Assembly: GCA_021432635.1 (NCBI GenBank) | Contig: MU270160.1 | Location: 1-34,037, forward strand | Direction of reading: 5' to 3' | Length of the DNA: 34,037 nt | Source: Thozetella sp. PMI_491 | Taxonomy: Eukaryota; Ascomycota; Sordariomycetes; Chaetosphaeriales; Chaetosphaeriaceae | In this document: positions 19,663-30,375 of the stretch, in pieces | Layout: the number at the start of each line of letters is the position of its first letter | Position numbering within the stretch: the stretch's first letter is position 1 | Program-made: the position numbers and the translations under genes | Notes under the pieces: model-generated | Seen by the model: the letters and a program-made list of their open reading frames with translations, nothing else | Database searches by the model: none | Told to the model about the DNA's origin: nothing

Positions 19663-22600
19663 CTAGCTAGTGCTCCCTGGTGAATTCTTCCCGGAACGCC
19701 CTCTCCGAGGTGGGATCCGAAGTTCGATGGGGCTCTGCGTGAGCATCGATTCGTCCGGCGTCGCGCCAGAATTCATATCGCCGACCCAAATGCTAGGGGT
19801 GGCAGCTGGGGCTTGTGTCGCACCGCTGCCAGCCCCACTGCTGCTTGCTCCCATGGCAGCTTCCATAGGGTTCTCCTTCTCCTCGGCAGGAGGGGTAAAC
19901 GGCGGAGGCACGTATTCCTCGGCCATCAGTCTGCTCGCCCTCTTTCCGGCCGTCGCCGGCTGCCGTCCACGGGAAGTATCTCCACCGGTTGGGTCCCACG
20001 CCCACCCGGCCATCTCGGAATTGGGGGAGCTACCGACTGTCTTGACGCTTTCTATATCGACACTCTTCTTGACTCCTTCGGCACTATTGTCCGCCGGTGT
20101 CATGGCGAACGGGGCCGCGCCAGCCTCGCCCCGCTCTGCGGCATGTTCCTTCAACACATCCATCACGCCCTTGTAGTGCTCGATCTCCTGCATGAGCTGC
20201 TGGTCTGACGGCCAAAACATGCGCCGGATGGACTTAACCCAGATCTCAAAGGTAAGGACGGCGCCCAAGGCTGCGATACCAGTGAACCACCACACGGGGT
20301 TGCGTCCGAAGTTGCGCAGGAAGGCGTTGCGCACGAGGTACGGGCCAGGGTTCATGGCATAGATGACGGATAGGAACAAATTCCAAACGAACCAGCCTGA
20401 AACGGAGATGAAAAGGCCGAGGAAGGAGATGATCGTCCTGTGGTGGAGCTCCAGGACCAGCATCTTGAGATTGATGAAGATGACGCAGACAGTAAAACCG
20501 CAGGCTCCCATGGCGAAGAGTGATGTGTCGATGGTGAACAAGGCGTTCGAGTACACCTCGTAGATGACGTTGAAGATGATGATGGCTTCGGCGGCGGCCA
20601 TGAACATCCATGCGAGGTACTTGCCGAAATTGAAGCCCTTGTCCTTCTGCCCATATGTGTAGAGCTCCGGCACGGCAAGGAGTGTCTCAGCCTGGAGATC
20701 CTTCTCAAAGATGCCTAGCAAAATGACTGGCAGCGAGGTGAAGAGGGTGTTGAAGACGGTGAGACTGGCGGGCTCAAAGAGCGAGGTACCGGTGTACCCA
20801 TTGTAGCGCTGGTACTGCGCTTGCACCAAGTAGAAGACGATCTCCTTCCAAAAAGTGCCGAGGATATATTTTCCCGTTCGGATGTAGTTCCATCGGCCAT
20901 GGACGAAGAGGAGGCGTTGCAGGAAGCGAAATTGGGCGATCGAGTAGTCTGAGATACGAGCGGCCTGGAGGCCTTCGCGTCCCGAGATGCCAATGCCCAC
21001 GTGGGAGGCCTGGATCATGGCGATGTCGTTAGCACCGTCGCCGATGGCGAGCGTGAGAGAGCCCGGCACTCGGTCGCGGATGCACTTGACTAGTGTCGCC
21101 TTCTGCGAAGGGGAGGCTCGGCAGCAGATGACCGAGTCAACACGGGAGACAAGATCGAACAACAGGATCTTCAACGACTCATCCTCCTCAACGACGTTGA
21201 GCGTGTGGCCGTCGATGACGACAACCGTATGAGGGATCATGCCGCGGCTGGTGTCCAAGAGGGTAGAGGCAAGCTTCTCTTGGAGGTTTCCTTCGGTAGC
21301 ATCTAGGATGTAAACCTCAGAAAAGGGCTTGCAGATCCTCGCCGAGTGCGCGATGTTGATGGCAGTCTCCCTCTTGTCGCCCGTTAGCATCCACACCTTG
21401 ATGTTTGCACGCCGCAACTTGTCGATCGTGTCAGGCACGCCCTGCTGCAATTTATCTTCGATGGCTGTCGCACCGGCCAGGTCAAAGTCCTGCTCGATCA
21501 TCTCAGCAGCCTCTTCGATGCGCTCTTGGCGATTGACGAGGCTGGTCGTGGCGTCATGATAGACCTTCTTCCACGTGTTGTAGTCATCCTCTTCCAGATA
21601 GCGGTAGGCAAAGATGAGAGTGCGCAGGCCCTCAGTCGCGAAGTCATCAATGTGCTGGAAGCACCGCTCGAAGACCGCCGCCTCGTTCAACGCGAGAGAC
21701 TCGTCTACCAGATTGCCGACCTCGGCCAGATGGATCGCTTCGGTCGACGGCTGACGAGTGATCGACGGGCGGGGAGGGTAGTACGCCTCGTTATTGCCAG
21801 CAGGCTGGTCCAGTTCCTCGCGCCGTGACAGCCAGGAATCCACCTCGTCCGTAACGACACTGGATTGCCGATGCGCGCTTATCGATCTTCGCATGCTGCT
21901 CTTCCGTGACGCGCCGATCTTGTGCTGGGTCATGCTCACTATGGAGGCCGCGCGAGCAAGGCTGATGCTCTCCCGCTGGATGCCAGCACTCATCCGCCGC
22001 AAAGCCTTCTCCTGCTCCATGCTTTTGCGCATGCTCGCCTTTCGCTCGATGGCTGATGCGGTCTGGACGGCAAGGTTGTGCTGCTTAAGACGGGGGAGGA
22101 TGACACTGTCGGCACCTTTAGTATAGATGCACAGCCTTCCGTCTGGCATACGGACGACGATGGACATGCGCTTGCGCTTGCTGCTGAACTCAATAACATC
22201 CATGATCTCGTATTCCTCCACCAGCTCCGTCCCATCGAAGTCATAGAATTGTAATTTTAAGGACTGTGCAGCACGGTCGACGAGCAGGTAACCTAGGTCC
22301 TTAGCGGCTTCGACCAGCGCCAGCTCGTCCGGGGATGCAGCTTGGAACTTGATCTCTCCTTTCTCGTCCGTCTCGGGAAGACAAGTGTGGCAGAGGGCCA
22401 AGCAGAGAATGAACTGGCGCGCCTTCCTCGAGAACGGTGTATGCGGCTTCTGGCGAAGGTAGCGGATCAGATCCTCCGTCTTCATTTCCGGCTGGGCGTT
22501 TCCTGGCCGGACGGTTGACCTCCACCTTGACGTCGACTGGGACCGCAGCAGGGGTGGCCGAGCAGCGGCGTGGCTATCCATGAGGGGTTCCTTGCTCGGT

Positions 22601-24867
22601 TCGCTCTCTTGGGCCATGCTAACCTTGGGCGCCGAGATGCCACTCTCCTTTCTGGAAGGGGCGGCGGATCGCATACGCGCTACGTTCTTTCTCTTCTGCT
22701 TCCTCTCCCTCTCCTTCTCCTCTTCACGTTGGACATCCATGTCATGGAGCCAGGCCGTGCCAGCCACGCTCATCTTTCGGAAACGCATTAGGTTCTCCGT
22801 CAAGGTACCGGTCTTGTCGGAGAAGACATAACTGACTTGCCCAAGGTTCTCTAAGATAGTTGTTGTGTTGGCAACCATCGGGGTGTTGGAGACCGGATCG
22901 TACATCTCGATGTCGTTGAGCAGGAAGAGCTGGCCTAGCTTGATGATCTCAAGGCTGACGTAAAGGGAGAGTGGGATGAGCGTGTTAAACTCGATGACGA
23001 AACCGATGAAGATCTCCTTGAACGGGACATAGTGTCCGCGCAGATAGTTGGCATGGACCTCGTAGTGGGCGTGCCAGACGTAGTAACCAATAGTACAGCC
23101 CACACTTAGGAGGATGACGAAGAATACGAGTAGGACAACGATTCGGTTCACAACCGATTGCATCTTGGGAGCCTTGGCGTGCACATCTTTGTTGGCGTTC
23201 ATGCGGATCTTGCACTCCTCGCCCGAATTGATGACGAGACCGACCGCTTCGCTCGTGTTCCTCAGCGTAGAGCCTCGGTACACAACCTGGTTCATCGTCA
23301 GTGGCATAGTCTCGCCGTTGACAGTTGCTCGACCCTCGAAGTTGTAGAGGTCAAGATTCGGATCCTCGGAAACAATCTCAGCATCACAAGCCGACATGGC
23401 CGCCACTGAACCGCAATGCTTTGCCAACAGAGTCGAGGCCTGCTTGCTCTTGAGGTTTGTCTCGCCGTCAAGCGCCATTGTCTCGATGTAGGCCACGCCA
23501 TTAGGCCCTGTCGCGCTCAGTAGCACCATATCGGCGGGAACGTTGTCGTCTCTGCGTAGCCGAACGATATCGCCAACCCGTACATCCTGCCACTGAATCT
23601 TAGCCCACATGTCCGATTCCTGGTTCGTGGTACCGACAGCCTCTAGCTCAGTCATGGCGTCCGGGCCGGCGCCCGCTGTCCTCTTCCCGCTGAATAGGCC
23701 CCGGCCCCTCTTTTGGCCGGCACGAGACCGTGTTGCTCCGGCTGTATCCAGTACCCAGACCGAGCTCCGGTTCTCCTGCTTGTCGAGGCGGTATCGGCGA
23801 TAGTCATCGTAACCCTCCTTGGCCATGCTGAGCGCTACGAATGCGATGAGCGGCGCGATCGTCGTGTACGTACCGGTCGTGCTAAGACCCGGTACCATTT
23901 GCAAGATACCGATGATTAGAAAGTAAAAGTTGGCAAGCTTGCTGAACTGGAAAAACAGCTGCTTTGGTAGGAAGTCCCAGACGGTATACCTGCTCGACCG
24001 GATGAAGTTCGATCTATACGGCTTCCCGGTCCTGCCATCCTTAAGCGGCGCTCTCCTAACCAAGCCAGGTTCGAGGGGAATATGCCTTCCGTCCACGCTG
24101 GGTGCGAGGGGCTTCTGCCTCAACAGCCCTCGGATGATGTAGCTTTCGTATAGGGCCGCCGTTTTTGATCTGATCCTTCCAATGGGGCCGGCGGCCCAGT
24201 CTGCCTGCTTCTTCCTCTGTCGCGCGACCCAATCGCGAGACTGCGCAAGTGCCTCCCTCGTCTCGACCAAGGTGAGCCTCGGGCCCTTGGTCCTCTCTTG
24301 CTCGAATCGCTGTCGGGGCCGTGTTAGTGAGACGGGTGACTCCGGCATGCTGTCCGTCCGGTTGTATCGCGGGAGCTCTTCGATATGGTCCCGCCGTGAC
24401 AACGTCTCCGCCGTCGACCCCGGCCCAGCTGCCTGCCGCGGCAGGCCAACCATGTCCGGAACGTTCGACTCGATCGTGTATAAGCCAGTGTCCAGGTGCA
24501 ACGACGGGGGATTCCGCCGTGCTGAGGGACTGGTCGGGCTGCGCGCAGTCTGGTCTGGGCGCTCAAGCTCGTCTGAGAAGCGCACGCGGCCGGCGGTGGG
24601 AGAGAGGGTCCTACTTCGAATCGAACCTCGTCTGCCGGGGCTGAGCTCGCTAGAGAAACGGCGTGTGCGTGCTTCCCGGTCGTCGCCAGCTGATTGCTCG
24701 TGGGCCGAAACAAAGGAGGCCGGAGAGCGGGAGGCGCCAGAGACAGAACGGCGTGGTATTTCGACGACCAGCTGCCGCGAGTTGATGTGTTCAAGCTGCT
24801 CGCGCAACGACGGCGATTTTGGCGCCTCGCCCGCAATGGGCGGTGGGGGATCGCTATCGTCCGCCAT
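19663..24867 (-). CDS. DNF3: P4-type ATPase, phospholipid flippase of the Dnf3 (DnfC) class
   Basis: One uninterrupted exon from ATG 24867 encodes 1734 aa. About 280 disordered, Ser/Arg/Pro-rich residues precede the P4 core, which begins around SRYTVWDFLPKQLFFQFSKLANFYF. Signatures in order: DGETNLK of the actuator region (467-473), PLSL in membrane segment 4 (632-635), the phosphorylated Asp684 in DKTGT, KGAD (917-920), TGDK (1162-1165), GDGAND (1276-1281), then six C-terminal membrane segments and a disordered tail of roughly 130 residues. The enzyme uses ATP to move phospholipid from the lumenal/outer to the cytosolic leaflet, usually with a Cdc50-type subunit. The Dnf3 class is inferred from the STTGTYTTIAPL and EGYDDYRRYRLDK segments and the length near yeast Dnf3; the Dnf1/Drs2/Neo1 classes fit less well. 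Long insertions after DKTGT and after KGAD are rich in basic kinase sites. The absence of introns over 5.2 kb stands out against its intron-bearing neighbours. Confidence 0.93.
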   Translation of the reverse strand: MADDSDPPPPIAGEAPKSPSLREQLEHINSRQLVVEIPRRSVSGASRSPASFVSAHEQSAGDDREARTRRFSSELSPGRRGSIRSRTLSPTAGRVRFSDELERPDQTARSPTSPSARRNPPSLHLDTGLYTIESNVPDMVGLPRQAAGPGSTAETLSRRDHIEELPRYNRTDSMPESPVSLTRPRQRFEQERTKGPRLTLVETREALAQSRDWVARQRKKQADWAAGPIGRIRSKTAALYESYIIRGLLRQKPLAPSVDGRHIPLEPGLVRRAPLKDGRTGKPYRSNFIRSSRYTVWDFLPKQLFFQFSKLANFYFLIIGILQMVPGLSTTGTYTTIAPLIAFVALSMAKEGYDDYRRYRLDKQENRSSVWVLDTAGATRSRAGQKRGRGLFSGKRTAGAGPDAMTELEAVGTTNQESDMWAKIQWQDVRVGDIVRLRRDDNVPADMVLLSATGPNGVAYIETMALDGETNLKSKQASTLLAKHCGSVAAMSACDAEIVSEDPNLDLYNFEGRATVNGETMPLTMNQVVYRGSTLRNTSEAVGLVINSGEECKIRMNANKDVHAKAPKMQSVVNRIVVLLVFFVILLSVGCTIGYYVWHAHYEVHANYLRGHYVPFKEIFIGFVIEFNTLIPLSLYVSLEIIKLGQLFLLNDIEMYDPVSNTPMVANTTTILENLGQVSYVFSDKTGTLTENLMRFRKMSVAGTAWLHDMDVQREEEKERERKQKRKNVARMRSAAPSRKESGISAPKVSMAQESEPSKEPLMDSHAAARPPLLRSQSTSRWRSTVRPGNAQPEMKTEDLIRYLRQKPHTPFSRKARQFILCLALCHTCLPETDEKGEIKFQAASPDELALVEAAKDLGYLLVDRAAQSLKLQFYDFDGTELVEEYEIMDVIEFSSKRKRMSIVVRMPDGRLCIYTKGADSVILPRLKQHNLAVQTASAIERKASMRKSMEQEKALRRMSAGIQRESISLARAASIVSMTQHKIGASRKSSMRRSISAHRQSSVVTDEVDSWLSRREELDQPAGNNEAYYPPRPSITRQPSTEAIHLAEVGNLVDESLALNEAAVFERCFQHIDDFATEGLRTLIFAYRYLEEDDYNTWKKVYHDATTSLVNRQERIEEAAEMIEQDFDLAGATAIEDKLQQGVPDTIDKLRRANIKVWMLTGDKRETAINIAHSARICKPFSEVYILDATEGNLQEKLASTLLDTSRGMIPHTVVVIDGHTLNVVEEDESLKILLFDLVSRVDSVICCRASPSQKATLVKCIRDRVPGSLTLAIGDGANDIAMIQASHVGIGISGREGLQAARISDYSIAQFRFLQRLLFVHGRWNYIRTGKYILGTFWKEIVFYLVQAQYQRYNGYTGTSLFEPASLTVFNTLFTSLPVILLGIFEKDLQAETLLAVPELYTYGQKDKGFNFGKYLAWMFMAAAEAIIIFNVIYEVYSNALFTIDTSLFAMGACGFTVCVIFINLKMLVLELHHRTIISFLGLFISVSGWFVWNLFLSVIYAMNPGPYLVRNAFLRNFGRNPVWWFTGIAALGAVLTFEIWVKSIRRMFWPSDQQLMQEIEHYKGVMDVLKEHAAERGEAGAAPFAMTPADNSAEGVKKSVDIESVKTVGSSPNSEMAGWAWDPTGGDTSRGRQPATAGKRASRLMAEEYVPPPFTPPAEEKENPMEAAMGASSSGAGSGATQAPAATPSIWVGDMNSGATPDESMLTQSPIELRIPPRRGRSGKNSPGSTS

Positions 24868-25664
24868 GGTGCATCACTCGGGGTGTGTGATCGTGCCTAG
24901 GGCAGTCGCTCCCATGCGTCTGTGGCGGCAGGATGGAGGGGCGTTCGGCCGAAAGCTTCGCAGAGGCGGCAGGGTCTCGGTGCAAAGAGACCCTCACTGA
25001 AGAAGCTTGGCCTGCCCGAAGAGAGAGCACGAAGGCTGGATCGTCGGGCGACCGTCTAGCACGCAGGCATTGGGGTGCCTGCGATTGGGCGTGTTCCAAA
25101 AGACGGCTTTTGGCGTGCCAGCGGCGGGTGGGTACGTGTAGGTTTGGACAACCGTGCTTCTGCCGGCAGCAGAGGTCATATGCGCGGTTTGGCGCCCCTA
25201 GTGTGCGAGTCGGCTGTCCACCCTCGTCATGCTCGTGTGTCTGTGTGGTTGGGCAGGTCTAGATGGTCACGGCAAAATGTAACCGACGCCAACTATGGCT
25301 GAAAGGCGGCCTCTAGCTCGTGCTCCGGGAGGGGAACGAGAAAGCGCGCGAGGGCGGCAGCGCCAGCCTAAGGGTCTAGATCGACGCGGAGAAGGCGCGA
25401 GTGGGTTAGCAGCGCATCGGCGGGGATGACCTGCAGGAGCTGGCGGGAATAGTCGATGGAAAGAATTTGAAGAGGAAAAGAAGGAAAAGGCGAAGCGAAA
25501 TCAATAGATCAAGAGGCATGGATGCCCGTCCCGGGTGGGAAGCTCAATAATCTTAATTCAGCCGTGGAGGGGGCGACAACCTGAAAGCGGATAGTCTCAA
25601 TGCCGCAGTCGGGACAATGCAGCACGGAGTACTATTTCTCCATGGGGGAGATAGGTAGTGAGAC

Positions 25665-25681
25665 AAAAAAAAAAAAAAAAA
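25665..25681. repeat. Homopolymeric A17 tract
   Basis: Seventeen consecutive A bases lie about 800 bp upstream of the flippase start codon. Such dA:dT tracts often exclude nucleosomes in fungal promoters, so a promoter role is possible but not shown. Confidence 0.7.
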
Positions 25682-25697
25682 TACGAGTCGGTCCCTC

Positions 25698-25715
25698 GGG
25701 ACTGGGACTGGGACT
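25698..25715. repeat. Short tandem repeat (GGGACT)3
   Basis: Three perfect copies of the 6-mer GGGACT are followed by GGGGCT, just right of the A17 tract. It is a minor microsatellite in the flippase upstream region. Confidence 0.7.
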
Positions 25716-28421
25716 GGGGCTGTGATTTAGCGTTCCCCATAGGCGCCGCCCATCTGGGAGCAAGCACGGTGTGTTAAGTGTCAGAAGGCAGAGCATATCC
25801 GACATCGAAGCACACGGCGCAGAATCCGACGATCAATGGCTGCTAAGCAGGGGAAAGGGGGAAGGGGCAAGAGGCAGAGGCAAAGCAAGAAAATAGCCCG
25901 CAGGCCGCCACTCGATGTCACGAACCACACGAACCGATAACCCGGAAAAGCGGAGCCAAGAGTGTCAAGCCTCTGTCGACGGATGTCGAAGCCCACACAC
26001 ACACATTAACGACTACGATGGTTTGATTCGGTGTCTCCCCCCAACAACTGCAAGCCCGGCAGGGTTTGCAATTGCAAAGCTAGGGGCCATTGCCTGGGCA
26101 CGGCCAATCGATCGCCGCTCAGCAGGTACAACAAGTACAACCAGCGCTCGAAAGCCTATTTTAACCCCCCAGCTGGGGTTGCTGGGAAAGGCTTAGGCCA
26201 AGACGCCCTAATGCCTACAGCAGTTGGCGAGGCGGGGAGAGCTGTGACCCTCTCCGTCTCCACTTCTGGCCAGGCCCTCGCGGCCACATTTCCCGGCTGC
26301 CTGTGCAATCGTGTTCGCGCAATCCAAGATGCCCCCCCGAGTGTCTCGAGTCAGTTGCCTCCTCTTTTCAGTATGGGGGATTCTTCTGCCCCGGCCTGCC
26401 CAATCCCACCGTCAAAAGTCATGAGAGGGGAAACAAGGAAATCGAGAGAAAGAAAGGCATTCTTTTCCAGGTTTCCGCCCCCCAAGACCAAGAAAGCCAA
26501 GAACCGGGGCATTCACGCCCCGTCTCAATCTCCCGTCCACGATAACCTGGCTCTGTCGCGCTAGGCAAAAGAGTTCGACCTGCAGGGTAGTACAGCGCAG
26601 TAACATCGCTGGGCAATCTGGGAGCCGCAGCGGTCAGACATCTCGCGGAAGTATGGCAGGATGTCTGCCATGGAGCTCTATTCCCTCGGCCAGAGCCTGC
26701 GAGTGAATAAAGTGACCTGCGTACGCGTCGGCCAATACAAAGCCACCCGACGTTGCACCGGTAGCCGGTTATGGAGAAATGATGTCAGGTCCCTGGGTGT
26801 CGTAACGGCTGACCAGTCCACGTCGTGCGATTGCTTCATGTGCTTGGCATAAGTCCTCGTATACAAAATCCTTATTTGACCCGGAAAAAGCCCCGTAGAT
26901 CAGACAGCACAGCCCTGTCCCAGGCCTACTATGGTTCCCCTTGACCGCCCTAGCAGGATTTAGCAGGCCACATAATGACTGTGGCTGGCTAGCTGACTGA
27001 TGCATGTGTAGGCGGGCTGGTGCGTTTGCGCCTGTGTGGGTGGGTTGTCTGCTAAGTGCTGCTATTGACGGATGTCCGTTTGCAGGCTCTAGTGCTTATA
27101 GGCTTGTCCATACTCGGGACCAGATGCAACGCATATCTTCGTCCCTCAGCCTCGTCTTTTCCCTCCTCTATCGGCAGGGCAGAGAACAAGATGATGTGAA
27201 CAAGATCACCAACATTAACTATTACGCGTCCCCAATCCACCCAATCTATCGGTGTGCGTGGAGACCGCGCCCGAGATGAACTAGTGGACCTGGAGCTTGG
27301 GCAGAGCTCGGGAGCGGGAACGCACGAGGACGAGAAGCCATGGGCTTCAGGGAAAGTATTGTGTCCATTTTTTTATTAGGATCCTGCCGTGAAGTCATGA
27401 AATGGAAACCACAGCGACGCACTTATCGACTACGTAGTATAGAGAAAGGGGTGCTCGTCTTCGGCCCGGGACCAACTTCTTGGCCCCGACTTCCGAGTTG
27501 AGGGCAAGAAACCCCAGCCAGACGACCGGGCCAGCCTCCGCGGCTCAGCCCGGGCTGTGTGTATATCGTCCCCTTCCCGACGGTGAACGTCCAATAATCT
27601 CTCAGCCAGGTCTGCAGGGAAAGAGGGGGTATAAGTTCCAACCCAGCGGACCGCAAGCCAAGTCGACATCCAATCCCATCCATCCCCAGCCAATGTTTAG
27701 CAAAGAGACACCCAGCCGACACAAAAGGAACAAAGAATCCGGAAACCCTCAGTAGCCTCCTGGGCTCTCGCCATTCATCACTTTTTGTGCTCCCGCAGCC
27801 AAACTGTCGTTCGTGTGTGATTTTTTTTATCCCTCATGCGCGACAACCGTCCCCGTCTGGATCTGAAGAAGACGTTTCGCGAGATACCGACCGTACTCAA
27901 CGACTAGATATTAAAGGGTTTCCGGGACCATTCGCGGTATTATGTCACCGGAGTAGATATCGACAAACAGCAAAATTGCTATGCAAAAAGCAAGCGCGAG
28001 ATTGCGAACAAAGCCGCCAAACGGACAAAAAATTCAACGATCGCTGTTCCAGACACGCATGATCGAGATCCGAGGGTAGGTATCGTCATGCAGATTCGTG
28101 GCTGGTTGGTGTGATGGGCCAAAAGGGGCCGGTCCCCGGGGGAGTAAGCAGGAACCGGTCGGAAGGAGAAGAGGCGAGTATGTCCGAGATCGAAAACACA
28201 AACAAAGAGAATCGAGCAAGAGAAAACTCTCGTCGTTGTAACCAATTCCGCAACGCCCGCAACTTTCTGAGCCAAAAGTCCCTCTCCGATGCATATGTCG
28301 CGCCAATGGGTATATACGTCATGAACCAATCTAGTAAGCCTCGTCGTCGCCGCGCCTGGCGCAGTGAACGGCGGAGGAGAAGCCGAGTCATCAAAGGGCC
28401 AGCCAGTCTATATGTCGCTTT

Positions 28422-30375
28422 TCATTGACCGTGTTGTACGCTCTCGGGCGACAGGCTGGCGGGATCGACCGTATCGAAGTGCACTAGCTGGTTCATGTCC
28501 ATATCCTGGTTGGGCTCAGCAAACGGAGAGTGCGGATGCATGGGGAGGTTAATGGTGTGCTTCGAGTACAACTCGTTGAGGCTCGTGCCGTCGTCTGAGA
28601 TGGCAGACGAGTCATGGGACGGGTAGATGTCGGCAGACGCACTGCGGCCCATCACTGACAACGGAGGAGACTGCTCGACGATGGCAGGATCCCCGTGGCC
28701 GAAGGAGAGAGGCGAGACCGAGGGAGGAACGCCCAGGTTCGCTGGGTTCACCATCGGCGAGAGGAAGCTCCCGCTGTAGGGCGTGTGCACCGGAAGCGGC
28801 GTGCCTTCAGGGCCCTGGTTCGCGAAGAAGTTGGGGCTCGAGAAGTCAGAGGGCGAGGGAGCGGTCGTGGCCGACATGGGATATTGCCGCATGTCCAAGC
28901 CAAAACCAGCCTGCGTGTCGATGCGCAAGTTCGGGCCCAAACCGCCGCCGAGCGCGTGAGGCTGCTGCGGGACAGGCGCGAAGATGTTAGGGCTGTGGGG
29001 TTGGGGCTGCGTCTCGCCAGGGTGCTGGATGTAGAACGATGGCATGGGCGTCTGCAGCATCGAGAAGTCAACAGCCATGGGGACCGAGCGACTGCGCTGC
29101 CTCTTGTGGCCGGGGCCGCGCATGGCAGGTGGAACGCCAATGCCCCACTGCTGCTCCTGGAACATACCCACGTGCGGCTGCGCAAAGTTGGGCTGCGACG
29201 ACGGCCGGTTGGTGGGCGAGACGGGAGCCGACATGGACAGCGGGTGCAGCTGCTCGAAGGGGTTGGGGTTGTGGCGGTGCATGAAGGCCTCCAGAGAGAC
29301 GAGCTTCGCAAGCTGGCCACTCAACACCTTGGGGTTTCCTCCAAGGTGGTGTGTCAAGACCTGCGAGGCCTGCTGGTCCTCAGTGAAGTCGCCAACCTGC
29401 ATGAATCCGTTTGTCGCCGGGGACGAGTCCATGAAGAAGTTCGGCGGTCGGTTCAACTCAATGACGATGCCACCGAACTTGTTTGGGTCGTTCTCGGTGT
29501 TCTCGAGAAAGATGTTCTTGATATAGGCGAACGGATACTCGATCTTGTAGCCAGCCTGCTCGTTGTTGATGTAGTAGGTCATCGTGCACTTGTCGGGCGA
29601 GTAGAAGATGATGAGATCCATCGTGTTCTGGCCAACTCGCGTCCACTTGCCGATGCTGAGGGACCGGCAGGTAAGATGGTGGATCACTGCCGACAAATCA
29701 TTAGAACGCGCCAAAACGCGTACGGAGCCAGAGCTGAACTTACAAACTTTGCCCTGGCCGCCCTGCTCCCCGCCGAGGAGGATGTTACCATGGCCGTAGG
29801 GCAAGAGGCCGGTGCGGCCAAAGAACGCGCCTCCGAGGCCCTTGCCCGACTCCATCGCCTGCATAGCTAAATACTGACGCATCGACTCCGGGATAGAATC
29901 GATATCCTCGCCCGTCTCCAGGCTCTTCTTAGCGAGAAGCTTGATCTTCGCGCGGCTGTTGCAGAGGTTAGAAGGTCAAGTTTGCGGTAGACGCGAGTGT
30001 TGAGTAGGGGTAGGCTCACCGGTTCTGGAACCAGATCTGTACAGACCTCTCGGTCATGTTGATCTCTTCCGCAATCCGCTCGCGCACGCCGGCGGTCGGG
30101 GTAGGGTTCTTGTTGAACTCCATCTCAAGCGTCGCGAGCTGGTCCTGTGTCGCTCGTTGCCTCTTGTTGTTCTTCTGCTGCTGGGTCAAGGTGCTCTTCC
30201 TGGGCGGCCTTCGGGACGCGTTGTTTGACGACGATCCGGGCGAGCCGGATGAGGGAGTCTTGACCTGCGGTGCAGCCGAATTCGGGGTCGGAAGAGTAGC
30301 ATCGCACGAGGTAGGCGAGGCCGACATCTGGTGCGGCGGCGCCAACGCCTCCTGTTGAACAACGTCGGTAGCCAT
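28422..30375 (-). CDS. Homeobox transcription factor
   Basis: Three exons, 30375-30020, 29955-29744 and 29686-28422, give 610 aa. A Ser/Pro/Gln-rich N-terminus leads into a homeodomain at about 70-128 whose recognition helix reads [14 protein letters not shown], with Gln at homeodomain position 50 and the invariant Trp and Asn present. The first intron splits the codon of Arg119 inside that helix. A second conserved block (about 200-280, from IHHLTCRSL through [20 protein letters not shown] to [13 protein letters not shown]) has no domain name I know; I recall it from fungal homeobox regulators of the HTF1/MoHOX2 kind needed for conidiation, but that assignment is tentative. The C-terminal half is Pro/Gln/Ser-rich and disordered, typical of an activation region. 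Intron 2 (57 bp) is a multiple of three and has no in-frame stop. Wide gene-free flanks fit a developmental regulator. Confidence 0.9.
29687..29743 (-). other. Stop-free 57-bp intron 2 of the homeobox gene
   Basis: The donor is GTAAGT, the branch point TTCTAAT and the acceptor CGGCAG, all near consensus, so splicing is expected. The length is 19 codons and no stop occurs in the reading frame, so a retained copy would add 19 residues between the glycine-rich segment and the IHHLT block. Confidence 0.75.

Larger units (their letters stand above)
24868..28421. other. 3.55-kb gene-free region between flippase start and homeobox stop
   Basis: The stretch should contain the flippase promoter and leader at its left end and the homeobox gene's 3' untranslated region at its right end. 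The longest frame not overlapping a called gene (26031-26564, plus strand, 177 codons) starts with GTG, is Ser/Pro/Lys-rich and matches no family I know. It includes an A17 tract (25665-25681), three GGGACT repeats (25698-25715) and a short CA run near 25993. I see no tRNA, transposon ends or splice-supported gene. Confidence 0.5.

Noticed and set aside
24182..25000. 272-codon plus-strand frame
   Set aside because: It is antisense to the disordered N-terminus of the flippase; its Ser/Arg/Gly-rich composition is what reverse reading of that GC-rich region gives.
26031..26564. 177-codon plus-strand frame in the flippase-homeobox gap
   Set aside because: GTG start, no domain, and low-complexity Ser/Pro/Lys composition; I found no supporting splice or promoter signal.
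28695..29870. 391-codon plus-strand frame overlapping the homeobox gene
   Set aside because: It is long, but starts with GTG, is fully antisense to the homeobox exons and is Arg/Val/Glu-rich low-complexity, as expected from reversed GC-rich coding DNA.
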